Part shown: piece after piece, positions 25,554 to 37,849 of the stretch
How positions within the stretch are numbered: position 1 is the first letter of the stretch
Layout: each line of letters begins with the position of its first letter
Assembly (NCBI GenBank): GCA_000711775.1
Contig: ARYC01003505.1
Location: forward strand, 1-64,000
DNA from: Oxytricha trifallax
Lineage: Eukaryota; Ciliophora; Spirotrichea; Sporadotrichida; Oxytrichidae
Direction of reading: 5' to 3'
DNA: 64,000 bases
Notes under the pieces: generated by a model
The model's input: only the letters and a program-made list of their open reading frames with translations
Databases searched by the model: none
What the model was told of the DNA's origin: nothing
Position numbers and translations under genes: made by a program

Positions 25554-26371
25554 TAAAAACATGAATTTTGATTAATTAAGAAGATATTTAATATGTTTAA
25601 TTAGTTTAATTTGTCAAATTATATAGAATATATTTGTTATAGAGTCTATCTTTAAATTTGGTGTTAAATGCATGCAATTATGAATCAAAACCAACTTTTT
25701 CAATTATATTTTTCCCATAAAATTTTTATCTCTTATAGTTTTTTAATTGGAAAAAAAATTTTTATTAAAACTTGTCGAAATAAACTACATCTATATTGCA
25801 ATAAAAATAAGTCTTACTCTTTATGATTACTTAGTAGGATTTAGAAGAAACAACTTTAGAAACTTGAGTTATTTTTTATTAATAATCAATCATTGCCTGC
25901 TGTCAATTTTATCAGTATTTGGTAGTTTCATATAACAGAGAATAGGTTCGAATAATTAAGGATTCAATTGTTTTTATTTTATTAATTAAGGCCATTTTTA
26001 TAATAAAAGTAAGTCAAGATATAAACAACATTTCTTTAAAGCTATTCTTGAAGTAAATTTCCTCAGCTATTAGTCAAAATTAGCAATTCTTCACTTACAT
26101 TATTTATTAATCAGAAATATTTTGGTAAAATACCATATTGTTCAAAAAATTTCTAGGTCTTGTTATTAGCATTTTATCTTAGAAGAAGTAATTATCATCA
26201 CATATTTTATTCTTTATCATTACTTACCAATCATATTTAACTATACTGTTATCGGATTTCTTTAAACTTATAATATTTAGAAAACAATTTTAATTTAATT
26301 AAAAGTATATTGCTTTAAATATGTAAAAACTCTGATTAAAATAAAGGAATGTATACTTGATAAAGAATATA
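25554..26371. other. A+T-rich spacer
   Basis: No supported gene. A 62-codon plus-strand frame at 25,747-25,935 is hydrophobic and unconvincing. Confidence 0.5.
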
Positions 26372-27340
26372 TCATTGCCTCGTCATATTTTATATCAATA
26401 TAAATATTAAGATTGAAAAGACTATATTAACTTACTTTTTTTTCTTTTAGAGATTAAAAACTTAGCATGCATAGAAAATTCTAAATTACTCAAATTTTTG
26501 TTTAAATTAAAACATACAGAAGTTAATCAGTTACAACACACTTGGATAGATTTTTTCATTAAATATAGACACAATTAATGCTTCCAACATACGTATCGTT
26601 TGTAGTTATGAGAAAAATCTTCTTGATTATAATAATTAATGTAGTTTGGTTATAGTTTTATAAAATTGATTCTAATTCAGCAATAAAAGCATCATTTGTA
26701 TAAATTGTAAAGAAAACTTTTAATATAGCTTTCCATTTCTGTCTACATTTTCTTTAAATAATTAAACTCTCGAATGTCTGAACGAGTCAACTTATTCTTT
26801 TAAAGTTCCAAATATATTTGGGATATCTTTTTCATCTTTCATCAAAGCAGACTTAACACTTGAGTACCTTCATTCGGTTTTCATAAATGGTTTAATTTCT
26901 TTAAACATAATACATATCTTAGCAATTAGATTGTAAATATTGTCACGTTATCTAAAATACAATTACAAATAAAGTTTAGTTATATTCAAATGTACTAAAA
27001 TATCTGCTAAGCAAGAAACAAAGCTAGCTTTATTATTCCATTTAAGTTGATATCCTTACTGATCATAGATTAACATTCATTCTAAACAGTTTCCCATGCT
27101 GTTATCCAATGTCACTATTTTATTTAAGTTTTTAATGAATGAACTCATTTACTTATCTATGAAGTATTATTATTTTTAATAATTAAAATTAGAGTTAAAA
27201 TTATGAATGAGGCAATAGTAAATTGGATATATGTATCTGTCATTTTCACTGCTCTGCTTTTGACACTATCATCAACTCTATCCATAAATATCTACCTTGG
27301 ATACCTTATTCTTAGCAAGCATTTCTTTCTCATCAGACAA
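26372..27340 (-). pseudogene. hAT-transposase-like relic (ZBED/FAM200-type)
   Basis: On the minus strand one phase runs from about 27,130 to TGA at 26,372-26,374, broken only by TGA at 27,077-27,079 and 26,870-26,872. The middle part reads KWNNKASFVSCLADILVHLN then LYLQ, NIYNLIAKICIMFKEIK and, past the second TGA, MKDEKDIPNIFGTLKEQ. This order (W, hydrophobic LADI-HLN, LQ, I-L, F-K, then FP/F-L) resembles the RNase H-like region of hAT transposases domesticated in vertebrates as ZBED5 and FAM200. Upstream, near 27,200-27,340, VSKVDIYG and SVKSRAVKMTDTYIQF may belong to the N-terminal part in other phases. The last 156 codons (from ATG 26,842) are uninterrupted. I did not see the zinc-finger BED domain or the terminal dimerisation domain. 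The family call rests on remembered motif order. Confidence 0.45.
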
Positions 27341-28302
27341 ATAATCATTAGAAGCTTAAAGTCGTCCTATTAAAAGCTAATTTGAATAAAAGGTTATGAT
27401 AGTAACATTCCTGCTATACTTTTAACCCATTCATGTATTTATTTCTAAATCATAGTTTTAATTAAGATGTATCCTCTTCATAATTATTTATGTAATCTAT
27501 GAATATAGCTGTTTATTAGAGTCAAAGTTACACCTATAAATCAATTAATTGCGCTATAAATCTACCTATTCGATATCAATTTAATTAGACAAAAAACTCA
27601 TTTCAAGTTTGAGTGTATAAATCAAATTAATCCACATGAATTATTATAGCAACTTAGGCAAGCATCTATACAATATTCTTATATTTTATAAAAATTACAT
27701 TTGCTGTTAAGTACCTTTTATTGAAGTATTTTTATGAATTTCAAAAGCTAATAATTATTTTAAACTAATAAATGCTATTCTCTAATATTTATTTATATTT
27801 TTCTTAATAGTGTCAATATTGTTATATAAAGCAAGGGCAGCGAATGAAATATCTATTTGCCTTATTGTTTTTGATAATTGAGTAATCAACATTTAAAATA
27901 AATATGAATTAATTCTGTGAAGTTAAAAATATGAATAATTTAAATATCAATTATTGCAACAATTATTATCCAAAAATCTAGTAAGAAGGTTTTATATCTT
28001 GAATTATTATATTATCACGTAAAGGATAAACTTAATTCTCATATTAGTACACATCAAGTCGGACATTGATTTTTTTAACTTTTAGTTAAACTATTACCTA
28101 CTTTTTTGTTAAACTGTTACATATCATATAACTTGTAAACTTGACAAGGCTATTATCATTATATCATTTCATTCTAAAAAAATAACAGACTTTAGAGAAT
28201 ATAAATCAAGTTAGATGTATAAATTGGATAATTATGATTTATAATACTTAAACTTTAATTATTTTAATCACAGTAATACTAATACTTATTCTGATTATTT
28301 CT
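27341..28302. other. A+T-rich spacer
   Basis: No supported gene. Confidence 0.5.
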
Positions 28303-28550
28303 ATTCTTCCTCTTCTTCATCCTCTTCTTCATCCTCTTCTTCATCTTCATCGTCATACTCAACTTCTAAGTCTGCTCTCTCTGTCACTCTGCCAAGCCCA
28401 GTCCAGCTACACCTGTGGCCTTACCAGGTAGGACCACTATAAAAAAATTAAAAATATTTTATTTGTAACTTACATTTTTTTAATGAGTCCTCTATCTTCA
28501 CCTGCGTTTGATCTTTAAGTATTCTTATTAATATATTAAGTTTTTGATTA
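28303..28550 (-). pseudogene. Acidic-tailed gene fragment with 37-bp intron, copy 2
   Basis: Minus-strand exon 1 contains LKDQTQVKIEDSLKK and ends at 28,474. A 37-bp intron (28,437-28,473; GTAAGTTACAAA...TTTTATAG) follows. Exon 2 continues with VLPGKATGVAGLGLAE and then TGA. In a neighbouring phase it reads VTERADLEVEYDDEDEEEDE, matching the ATERRAKKIEIFDDEDEDK region of copy 1, so one indel separates the two blocks. Joining at the GT-AG sites keeps exon 1 and the start of exon 2 in one frame, which supports the intron. The frame 28,662-29,063 lies 112 bp upstream on the same strand and could be part of the same transcription unit. Confidence 0.55.
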
Positions 28551-28661
28551 ATTTTAAAGTTTTCATATTATAAATGATAAATATATGATAATATAAGATA
28601 GAAGAGATATAAGTATAATTACTTCAATGATAAAATTACTAAACTTAAAGCAGTAAGCATA

Positions 28662-29063
28662 TCACTCAGAATCCTTCTTGAATTCTACTCTTTTTAAGTA
28701 TAGCAGTATAATATGTTTATAAATTGACTATTTTTCTTAAATCAGCTTAAAGTCGCGAGTAATTTTAGCTACTAAAGAAAATGATTTTGATTAAATAACA
28801 TCCTAATAATAATAGATTTAGTCAATTGAAGGACTTAACTACTCTTGATTTAGCAAATTTATAGAGGCATTAACAAAGAGAACTCTGGCAAACTGATGAT
28901 TCCTCTTAAATTCTAATTTAAATCCTTTCCCCATCAAGAGAGTTAATCCTCTTAAATCTTTGATTTCAATGATAAAATGAAGAATTAAAGAACAGGTTCC
29001 GAAAAAATACAAAAGCAGCACTTGAGGATCATCCCATTGATATAAATCAAGTATAAAATTCAT
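28662..29063 (-). CDS. Orphan 133-aa frame, unknown
   Basis: A complete minus-strand frame from ATG at 29,061-29,063 to TGA at 28,662-28,664, with TAA/TAG read as Gln at several places. The N-terminal third has a hydrophobic stretch (VLLLYFFGTCSLILHF), followed by GKGFKLEFKRNHQFARVLFV and a mixed charged C-terminus (TRDFKLIQEKQS). One membrane segment is possible near residues 15-30. No family is recognised. Confidence 0.4.
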
Positions 29064-32000
29064 TAAAAATCAAATTAAATTAATTGCTAAATTGAATCAT
29101 AAAAAATAAGAAAAATAAGTAATTAGAATGACAATCTAATTAGTCTATTTATTAAGTAAGTAAGTATGCTTATAGTGATTTTTAAATTATTCAATTTAAC
29201 CAATATCAAGTATTAAGTGTTGTAAAGATCATCTTCTCCTTAAAACAACCATTCTTTTTTAAATTTTTAATTAAGGAACATTTTTAACTTTTTAAAATTA
29301 TTACGAGCTTTCCTCAAAAACTTATTTATAATTATAAGTTAGAGAGTCCAGTATTAAATTTTCACTCAATATTCTTAAATCCTTTCAAAGCAAAGAAACA
29401 TTTCAATCTCCTATCACAACTTATTTAATAATAAATGTTTTATTATTAAAAATTAGATTAGTTAACTTGCTAAACTTTTAATTAAACCACTTAATTATTT
29501 AATTGTATCTTAATTCCAAATGTAATATATAGCTAAATTAATGCTTTAAAACAAGAAATATTTTACTCTATTTATAATCACTATAAAAAAATACATTAAA
29601 GAACAGGATGACTAAACTAAGAGGACATATATTATAAATCAACATGAAAATATTTACAGAAAGCTAGTGGAATTTATAACTCAGCTTGACTTTTATAAGC
29701 ATTTATAATTAAAATTATTGGTTATTTCCTCAATTTAATCAACATGTGGAATATATAAAATAAAAAATAGCAACTAGACACTTCAAATAAATTAAACATT
29801 ATAATTGATGAAGATTAGGCAAACTAAAAAGATGAAAGAAAGTAAAACTGTGTCTATCTTAGTAATAATTAATAGGTTATTCACTTAAGAAATAAAATTC
29901 TGCTTGTTTTTAGTAAATAAGATAGAAACTTTTTTTTAAAATGTTAACACAATAATTCTAGAAGAGAGTACCATAAATTATAATTATTTATGAAGACTAG
30001 TGTTGAGAAACAAACCACCCATGCAGGTAAAATAGTCCTGAAAAATCATAAAAACCAAGGATTTTAATGCAGGATGTTGTGTTATATATAACTTAGCTAA
30101 TCTCAAGTATTTATTACTACGCAGTATTTAATAATACATAAGAATATATATTTATAATGAATTTATATTTACTAGTTAGTTAAAATAAATAATTTTAGAA
30201 AATTTTTTCAGAAAAATTAGTAATAATTGATTATAGATAATTTAATTTTTAAATCTTAAATTTTTTGTTTTAAATATTAAAGGATTAAATTTATTAACAT
30301 AAATGTTTATTAAAACTTAAATTAACTATATCTAAACAAAATTCTTTATTAAACAATCATAAAATACAAAACACCTAAGCTATATTTATAAAAAAGGAAA
30401 CGGTTCACTAAACTATTTTAACTAAATATAAAAAAGTTTATGTTTATTCAAAAAACTCAAGAAATGAATCTAAGATTTTTAAAATAGTATTTATATATAT
30501 ATATATATATCTATATTTTTGAGATAATTTATATCAGATTTGATTATAGATTAGAGGAATAAATGTTTTTAAGTTAGTACCTTTTTAATAACTAAATGAG
30601 TTGAAAGAATAATTGATACACTTTTAAAATTTAACGTATTAATCAATATATAGTAGGTTTTAGAAATCAATCTATGAGAGATTCATAATCTTTGTTATTA
30701 AATATATCAATTACATTTCATTTCATTTTGGAGTTATCTAATTCAGTAATCTGAAAAGTATTAAATATAATTATTAATTATCAATTAAACTTGCTGTTAA
30801 TAAAAAAATGACATACTGAGACATGAAAGTCCATCATATTACAATTTTATGCATTGGATTGTTTTATATAATATAAGATTCAAGTTTAATAATCTTTGAA
30901 TAGTAGAATTTTCGATCTAGATATGAGCATGTATTCTCGAAAATGAAATAAATATGAATTATTATTTTTCATTAATACATTATATTTTATGTCATTTAAA
31001 ACTTATTGAAAGTAATTAGCATATGACTTTTGAATTTTTATAAATATAAAATGAAGAGAAGATAATAGCATAATTTATTTCGATTAAAAACTTGGAAGGA
31101 ACTGTAAATAATTAATTAATTTAAATTTAAAGTTCTAGCTAACGTATCAGAAATATTAATATTAATAAAATAGAAAACAATAGGAAATTATTTTTAGCGT
31201 AAATAAATAAACGGCATTGTATTGCATTTTCTAAATTTAATTATATTTGAAACATAAATAAAGAAATATAGAAGAGCTTTTATTAATTGCTCTTAATCTA
31301 TAATTATTATGTGACTAATTAGCATTTTTAAATAAAAATTTGATTAGTTTTAAAAATAAATTCTACTTTATTGAAAAGCTGAAAATGACTCAAAATTAGA
31401 TATCTATAAGATGTATTTATTAGGGTTTTTATAAATGAAGTACGAGTTGCTAGTTGTTTTATTCATGGAATTTACTTAATCTAAATATATAATGGATTGT
31501 ATTTCTTCGAATTTACCAAGCTAATATGATACAAATTATTGTAAATAAGTATTTAGAAGTTAATAATGAAAAACTAAAGTACTTACCATATAAATTATGA
31601 TTAGAAAGCTTGGCTATAAATAGTGGATTTATTTTTTACAAATTTCTTAGATTTATACATCTTAAATATAATATTACAACTTAATTATATATTAAGTTAA
31701 TTATAAATTACTACCAACTTTTATTTTTGAAAATATATGATCGATAATTAATAAATTAAAGAATATTCCTTGACGACTATTATTTTTTCAGTAAATATAT
31801 TTACTATATAAACAATACAATACTGTTTTATAAGTAATTAATATAAATATGCAATTTCTTCACTTTTATCATTATTGCTGCAATTGTGTTGACATTATGA
31901 CTCAGTGGAAGGATTAATTATAACTTTGAATGAACTACAGCTCTATATTGACGTCATTCGACGAATCAACACAGATTTTATTCCATTATTTTTATCTGAA

Positions 32001-34713
32001 TTTTTATCAACATTAAATTGGTGACTACTTAAAAGATTTTAATCATTTGTACTCTTATGGCTTTTGTTCAGACTTGTATTGTTTAATTTACCCTTTAAAT
32101 TTGATATTCATATTGTCATCAATACCAGCACTCAAGTTTTGTTTAATAGTTGCTATGTACGTAACTATTTTAAAACAATAAAGATAATAGTAATAAAATA
32201 TTTAATTTTAATAGTAAATGCAAAAATTTGAAAAATATATATTTTATTTAAGTTTCTTAACTTTCTTTTAAGCCAATTCTAATTATAAATATAATATTTA
32301 ATACATATGAAAATTAACATTGGCCCTTAAAAATGAAGATTTAAAATTATTGGAGTTCATTCAAATAATTTGTCTGTAAATAATTATGTTATGTTGTTGT
32401 TTACACTACAAATTCCTATTTGATATTTATTTTACATATCTAATACCCTTCAGCCGTTATTACATTAAAATTATCATGAGAACTAGCAATTTCTATTCAG
32501 TGATGACAATGATTTAAGTATTTACCCAATTTAGAGTTAAACATTTATTTTTCAAAATGTCAAAGTGAATTTAGAATAATTTTATTTAAAATTTCAGAAA
32601 ATTATAAATAAACTTTCATTAAATTAAAGCAATAGCAGCATGTAATAAGTAGGTAAGTACAGTATAGAATCTATTGAATGAAAACAAAGTTACAAATTAA
32701 GAATACTTATAGCGAAAATTTCAAAGTAGAACTACTTTTAGATATTAACATTAAATAAATGAATCTTGCTTAATTATTATATTGTGCTAATTTACATTAA
32801 TTTAAATTATTTATTATACATTTATTATCTTTTACACTCTTTTAAGTAATCTAGATATTTCTAAAAAATTTCACTTTAGTTATAATTTATCTAAGTTAAT
32901 CAAAAAAACTTAAATTATAATTTTATATATAAAATAATTTCCTTAATATTTTGTTTAATTTACTTTAATTTTATTGCAGTGAGTATTCTCAATTTATATC
33001 ACACCATTCTCAGCATTAATCACTAATCTAATATTATTTATCTAACTATCTACGATATTAAAGTATAGATTTTTTCAATAAATAAATTGTATTTTAATAT
33101 ATATATAAATTATTAACGAATAATCAACTTAAATTTTATTAATCTCAAGTCATTTACATTTTAATATAAAATCTTTAAAATTTTAAGTACATTTGAATAA
33201 ATACTAAATTGGCTCAATGAAATCATTAAGATATTGTTATTTAAATTATTAGCAATAAAAAACATCATATTATTATGATAAAAAAATGATTGTTTAATTA
33301 TATATTTTCGTATTTGTACTTTGATGAATTGAAATTAAAAGAACTAAAAATAATTTGCCAAAATTGATTTTATAAATATCTTTTAATACACCTGACTTAT
33401 TTAGATTTTATAATAGAAATTATATTTAAAAGTACAAAATAAAAGTTTATTATAGGGTCTTAAAGAAACTGTTGGATAAATATCCGAAAAATAAAATAAT
33501 TGAAAACAAGATAAAAATTATATCAATATTAATAAAAAACAAATTGTCATTCTATGCTTTACGGAAATTAATATTGATTAATAATAAACAGGTTATAGAA
33601 TTAACCTTTATGATTTTATTTCAATAAATATATCAAATTAACATAAAATACAAAAAATAAGCCCTGTTTATCATGGAACTAACATAATGATACTACCTAC
33701 AAGTATGGGAAGTTTTTTAAGTTGAGAATTTTTTACTGTAAAATTGTTTAGTAACATATAATACCAATTACTATGAGCTTTATCCATGTCAAAAACTTAT
33801 TTTTTAAATCCTCCAAGGATAAATGGTGAATAAGCACTAATGTTAGTAGATATTAGCAAAACAACTTAAGTTTGTGAGAATAACTAGTTAAAGCATGAGA
33901 CCCAGTGTGCTTTGTAGCTTGCCAAAAAAATACCAAATATTTTGTATTTAATTATAAATAAAACTTAACTATATAAGTAGAATTATTTTATATACAGAAC
34001 CTAGTCAAGAATACAATGTCAATTAAGTAACATCTTCATGAAACAAAAAGTAATACTAGGCATTGACCACAAAGTTTCATAAGCATTTGTGTCAGAAAGA
34101 GAAGCCTAAAGTGAAATTTATATGGATTATCAGCCTTAGCTTCAATTTAAGAGGTTTAATTCATGTATTCTATTGAGATTAATTGCCACAATACTCTAAA
34201 GCTATTGCTTCAGCTCATATTTTGATGATATTAAAATTATAAATTATATCCACATCATTAGATAATACAATGAGCGAAAATTGTAAAATCAAACTAATAA
34301 ACTTAAATGTTCATATATTTATTATTTTTTAATTTATAGGAATATTATAATTATTGATTTTATTTTAAATATAAAAAAGCCTTGAAGATATAGGAAATGC
34401 TGCATACAGATCAAGAATTGAGTACAAACTTGCGTATTTTCTTGGATTGATGATAACCGCACTATGTTCGAAAGAAATATATTAGAAGTTGACATGAAGA
34501 AGCAATGTTGGGAGTAATAGTTAAGCTGAGAGTATCTTTATGGTATTCTTGATATTGATCTAACCACACGCTGCCTCAAGAGGGAAGGCAATTAGATTTG
34601 CAATAGAACTTATTCAACTATTCAACTTCTCTAAGATGTATAAATATACATTCACCCTTACCTTTACGCTTATAATGAATTAACTCTTAGATAATCATTT
34701 GTTTCAAACAACC
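29064..34713. other. Long A+T-rich stretch, no supported gene
   Basis: About 5.6 kb of very low-complexity DNA with an (AT)n run near 30,490-30,510. A somewhat richer patch at 34,380-34,640 includes peptide-like pieces (EDIGNAAYRSRIEYKLAYFL at about 34,385), but they do not extend. No tRNA, rRNA or inverted-repeat element was found by eye. Confidence 0.55.
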
Positions 34714-35061
34714 ATGAGCAAGAGAGAAACAGAAATTTTAAGAGAGCTTAATTCTTCGTTGGTCTCTAACCATATACCTTTTACTTGTCTGGAAAAATAT
34801 TATTTCTCCTTCCTTGATAGACTAACTAATAAACAAGATATTTCTTGCTAAATGTGGGTTGACAATTTCCTCCCATTAAATGGATAAATAAATCCATATT
34901 ACCAACTTTATATATGCTCAACTATTTTTGAGGAACGTTTCAACTTGAAATTATTATAAAATTTACAAAATGATAAACTAATATCTATACCAATTTTGAA
35001 TTGTCATAAATTATTTATTTTATCATATCAAATTTTATATCATTTTATTTCGAATATATGA
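34714..35061 (+). CDS. Orphan 115-aa frame, unknown
   Basis: Starts at ATG 34,714 in the context aaccATGagc and ends at TGA 35,059-35,061, using three TAA codons as Gln. It begins MSKRETEILRELNSSLVSNH and contains LEKYYFSFLDRLTNKQDISC and ICSTIFEERFNLKLL. Composition is mixed rather than purely A+T-driven in the first 85 codons. The frame is also open upstream to about 34,490, so an earlier start or exon is possible. No family is recognised. Confidence 0.35.
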
Positions 35062-35799
35062 TAATATTTTAAAAAAATAATTGTAAGTAAATTAAAGACT
35101 ATTACCTTTATATCAAATATGATATAATATTGATCTCTAAATTATTGAATTAATAGATTTCAAGTTATAATAACTTTAATTTTAAATAATTATTTTTAAA
35201 TTTTAATAAATAGCTTTTCACTATAGGGTTAAAATATATTTTAAAATAAATAAGATTAAAAAAAGATTTATGAACTAAAATAAAGCAAAATTCAAATAGT
35301 AATTATTAAAAAATAAAAATATTAAGAAAAAAGAGATAAATAGAATTAGTTTTTTTAACTTAGTAATTTTATTTAAAATAATAAATAGAGAGACAAATAC
35401 TAGTAATTAAAATATTCTAAATGAATCTGAAACAAGTCATTAACAAAACGAAATGAGATAAAATTATCATGTGTTTGGCTTTCATATAACTGAAACAGAA
35501 ATTCGATTATTAAGCTAAAAATACATTTATTGCAAAATTAATCAGTAAGGTTAAAAGTGTTGGAATTATAAAACATTGAAGGTTAAGAATTTAAAAAGAT
35601 AGTTCAAACAATAAAATGATATATATGTAGAAAATAAAATAAGTTAAATAATTCTAAAATAAAAAGAAAAGAAATGGTAAATAAAACTGAAGTATAAAAT
35701 TCAAATTAAAAAGAAAATAGACTACGTAATAAAAAGGATTAATAGAAATTATAGTTTTAAAAAAATATGAAAAATCTTATATTGTATTATTGATAAATT
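35062..35799. other. A+T-rich spacer
   Basis: No supported gene. Confidence 0.5.
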
Positions 35800-35971
35800 T
35801 GGAATAGAAATTATTAGTTATATAAGATTAGACTCAAGTTTACAAAAGATAAAATCCTTTTATTAAGAATATCGATTTGAACCAGAGAGCACTCCTATAC
35901 TCTACATTCATAAATCTCATAACAAAACATAAATTATTTTTCTGATCATTAATAATTCGAAATCAGATTGA
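35800..35971 (+). pseudogene. R2 coding module, copy A
   Basis: The frame containing RLDSSLQKIKSFYQEYRFEP and then ESTPILYIHKSH ends at TGA 35,969-35,971. It aligns with copy B at 55,984-56,130 (RRFDSGLHMIKSFHQAYRFE) over about 45 residues. At the Gln between SFY/SFH and the next residue, copy A uses TAA and copy B uses CAA, which is direct evidence for the ciliate code. The function is unknown. It abuts the R1 copy that starts at 35,954. Confidence 0.6.
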
Positions 35972-36350
35972 AGAAATCTGCCCTCATTAAAAAGTTAGGA
36001 TCCGAAGAATTCAAGTGCCGCTAATTTACTTAGCTTTTTAAAGATAAAATTGTCTTGTTTAAGCACATTGAGCCCTTCAATGAATTTAAAAGTGTGCGAA
36101 AGCATGATGATTGTGTTCTTCATGATTTGAGGATCACGATGAGTTATGTTTAGCACAGTATTTGATAATAGACGATGACTTTATTGAGATTCTCTGTGTG
36201 GAAGGCTGGAATTCTTATTTAATATTTAAGTAGAAAAATAATATTTTTTGTTGACGCACTCCAAAACTTTAAATCGTGTTTTTCGAGGTGTTCCCGAAGG
36301 GTACCTAAACCGCGTGGGAGAAGATTGCCTCCCAGCTATAGTTCTAATTG
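35954..36350. repeat. R1 family, longest copy (~397 bp)
   Basis: Its left part matches 22,503-22,618, its middle matches 12,338-12,572, and its right end matches 22,458-22,485. It is the only copy here with all three parts in one order, so I take it as the reference. A minus-strand frame through it includes GLEDYIKAIRTIAGRQ but is not conserved in the other copies. Confidence 0.8.
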
Positions 36351-36856
36351 CCTTAATGTAGTCTTCTAAACCATTAGTTCTTTTCTTTGACTTTATACGT
36401 AAATTTTTATCTATACAATTTGCAATGATTTTGATTTCAATCTTTGAATCTATTTTTGTCACTTTAAAATATCAATAATTTGCCTTAAGTTCATAAAAGA
36501 TAATACCTTTTATTTTGAAATCTCTTTTTAACCCACATTTATTTTTCTTTTTTTATCATTTATTTAATATATTTTTATCTTTTATTGTGTATACTTTTTT
36601 TTTTTTAATATTTTTTTAATTTTATTATTTAGCTTTAAGTTTTATTAATTACATTCTTGATCGCATTAATTTTTATTTTTTTTTATTTTTATAAATTATT
36701 TTTTCTATTTTTTGAAATTTCTTAATTACATATCTTTAATAGTTTTTATTTAATTGTCATTCTATAACAATATATTTAATTTTATTTTTTTATTTAGAAG
36801 AAGCACAAATAAAAGGAGAAAAACTTCACATCTAATTCTGCCTCCTATTGTCATGG
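36351..36856. other. T-rich spacer upstream of the protease frame
   Basis: Very T-rich. The protease frame is open upstream of its first ATG into this region (about 36,790 onward), so a 5' exon or earlier start could lie here. Confidence 0.45.
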
Positions 36857-37849
36857 ATGACAAGAATTCTATAAATTGAGAAATGCGTGGGAACGACTAT
36901 TTGGAAGCATGAAAGTAGCAGATATTTGAGAGATTCAGGAGAAGTTAAGAGCATTCTTATTCCAGTAAGCTGTTAAGGCAGTATAAAAAAATGCAGGAAC
37001 TGGGTGATTCTAAGAGTTACTGAGAATACGAAAGAATTGGAGATGTACGACTCTAGAAGAGGGGTTGGGAGTCTGGCAGTGATCCAAAAATATCTACAAT
37101 AAAACAACCAACTAATAAAGGAGACGGTTGGCAAAGAATTCACAGTGAGCAAAATTACTTGTAAACCCGAAATCAACCAGGTAGCAGACCCAGAGAATTG
37201 TGGCTTATTCGCAATTCTCATGGCAAACCATCTAGCACTCGAGCTACAATGAGAGCCAATCTTCTAGATATTCTCTAAGGATTGGTTGTACGTGTAAAGG
37301 TACTACCTGGCATATAATTTAGAAGTGGGGCACATGAAACTGGAAATTGGAAAATCAGGAGTCACAGTGAATGCAGAGGAAACGGAGCTTGTAGCTGAGA
37401 AGAGGAATGGAGCCCTATGGAAACTGTCGAATGAGGAGAAAGGTACTGAAACAACATTCATGAAGTCGCATGTTGATACATGGGATGAATGGGTTCTTGA
37501 GAATGACAACAAAATGTAACTGGTTGACCAACAAGAACACCAAGATTAACACTTCAGTGATGGAGAGGAAGTGTTAGGAGGAGTAGAAAGCTTCTATTGC
37601 TCTCAGTAGAGAAAAGTGAAAGGAGGGAGTGAACCCAGAACAGGAGGACAGGCAAAATCAAATCTTATCCAGAGTTTAATGATAGCTAGACACAAAGAAA
37701 GTCTCAGAAGAGAGGATGATCAAAGAGTAGGAGGCGATGAAGATGAAGAGGGGACAAGCAAAATCAACAAGGATGAGTAATCCAACAGGTTGAATGATGA
37801 AGAAGCAGCTGTAGAGGAGAAAGGTAATGACTGTCAAGCTGAGTAATGA
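36857..37849 (+). pseudogene. Ulp1/adenain-like cysteine protease with charged tail; catalytic His replaced, one TGA
   Basis: From ATG 36,857 the frame runs to TGA 37,847-37,849, broken once by TGA at 37,250-37,252 (codon 132). The first 131 codons match a C48/adenain protease: a beta strand SILIPVSC before N48-W49, then LEMYDS with D65, then Q108 and C115 in INQVADPENCGLFAILMA. Spacings (48 to 65 = 17; 65 to 115 = 50; Q 7 before C) are close to Ulp1 (His514, Asp531, Gln574, Cys580). Position 48 should be His but is Asn, which would be expected to abolish activity. After the TGA the same phase carries a charged tail (YYLAYNLEVGHMKLEIGKSG; DTWDEWVLEND), rich in Glu/Gln/Asp. TAA/TAG are read as Gln throughout. 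It may be one gene with a nonsense change, or a protease and a separate tail gene starting near 37,334. Confidence 0.7.

Noticed and set aside
25685-25705. Tetrahymena-type chromosome breakage sequence (aaaaccaactttt)
   Set aside because: It does not match the 15-bp consensus at its fixed positions; no match was seen elsewhere.
37303-37512. Minus-strand Ser/Phe-rich frame opposite the protease tail
   Set aside because: It is the antisense shadow of the charged tail frame.
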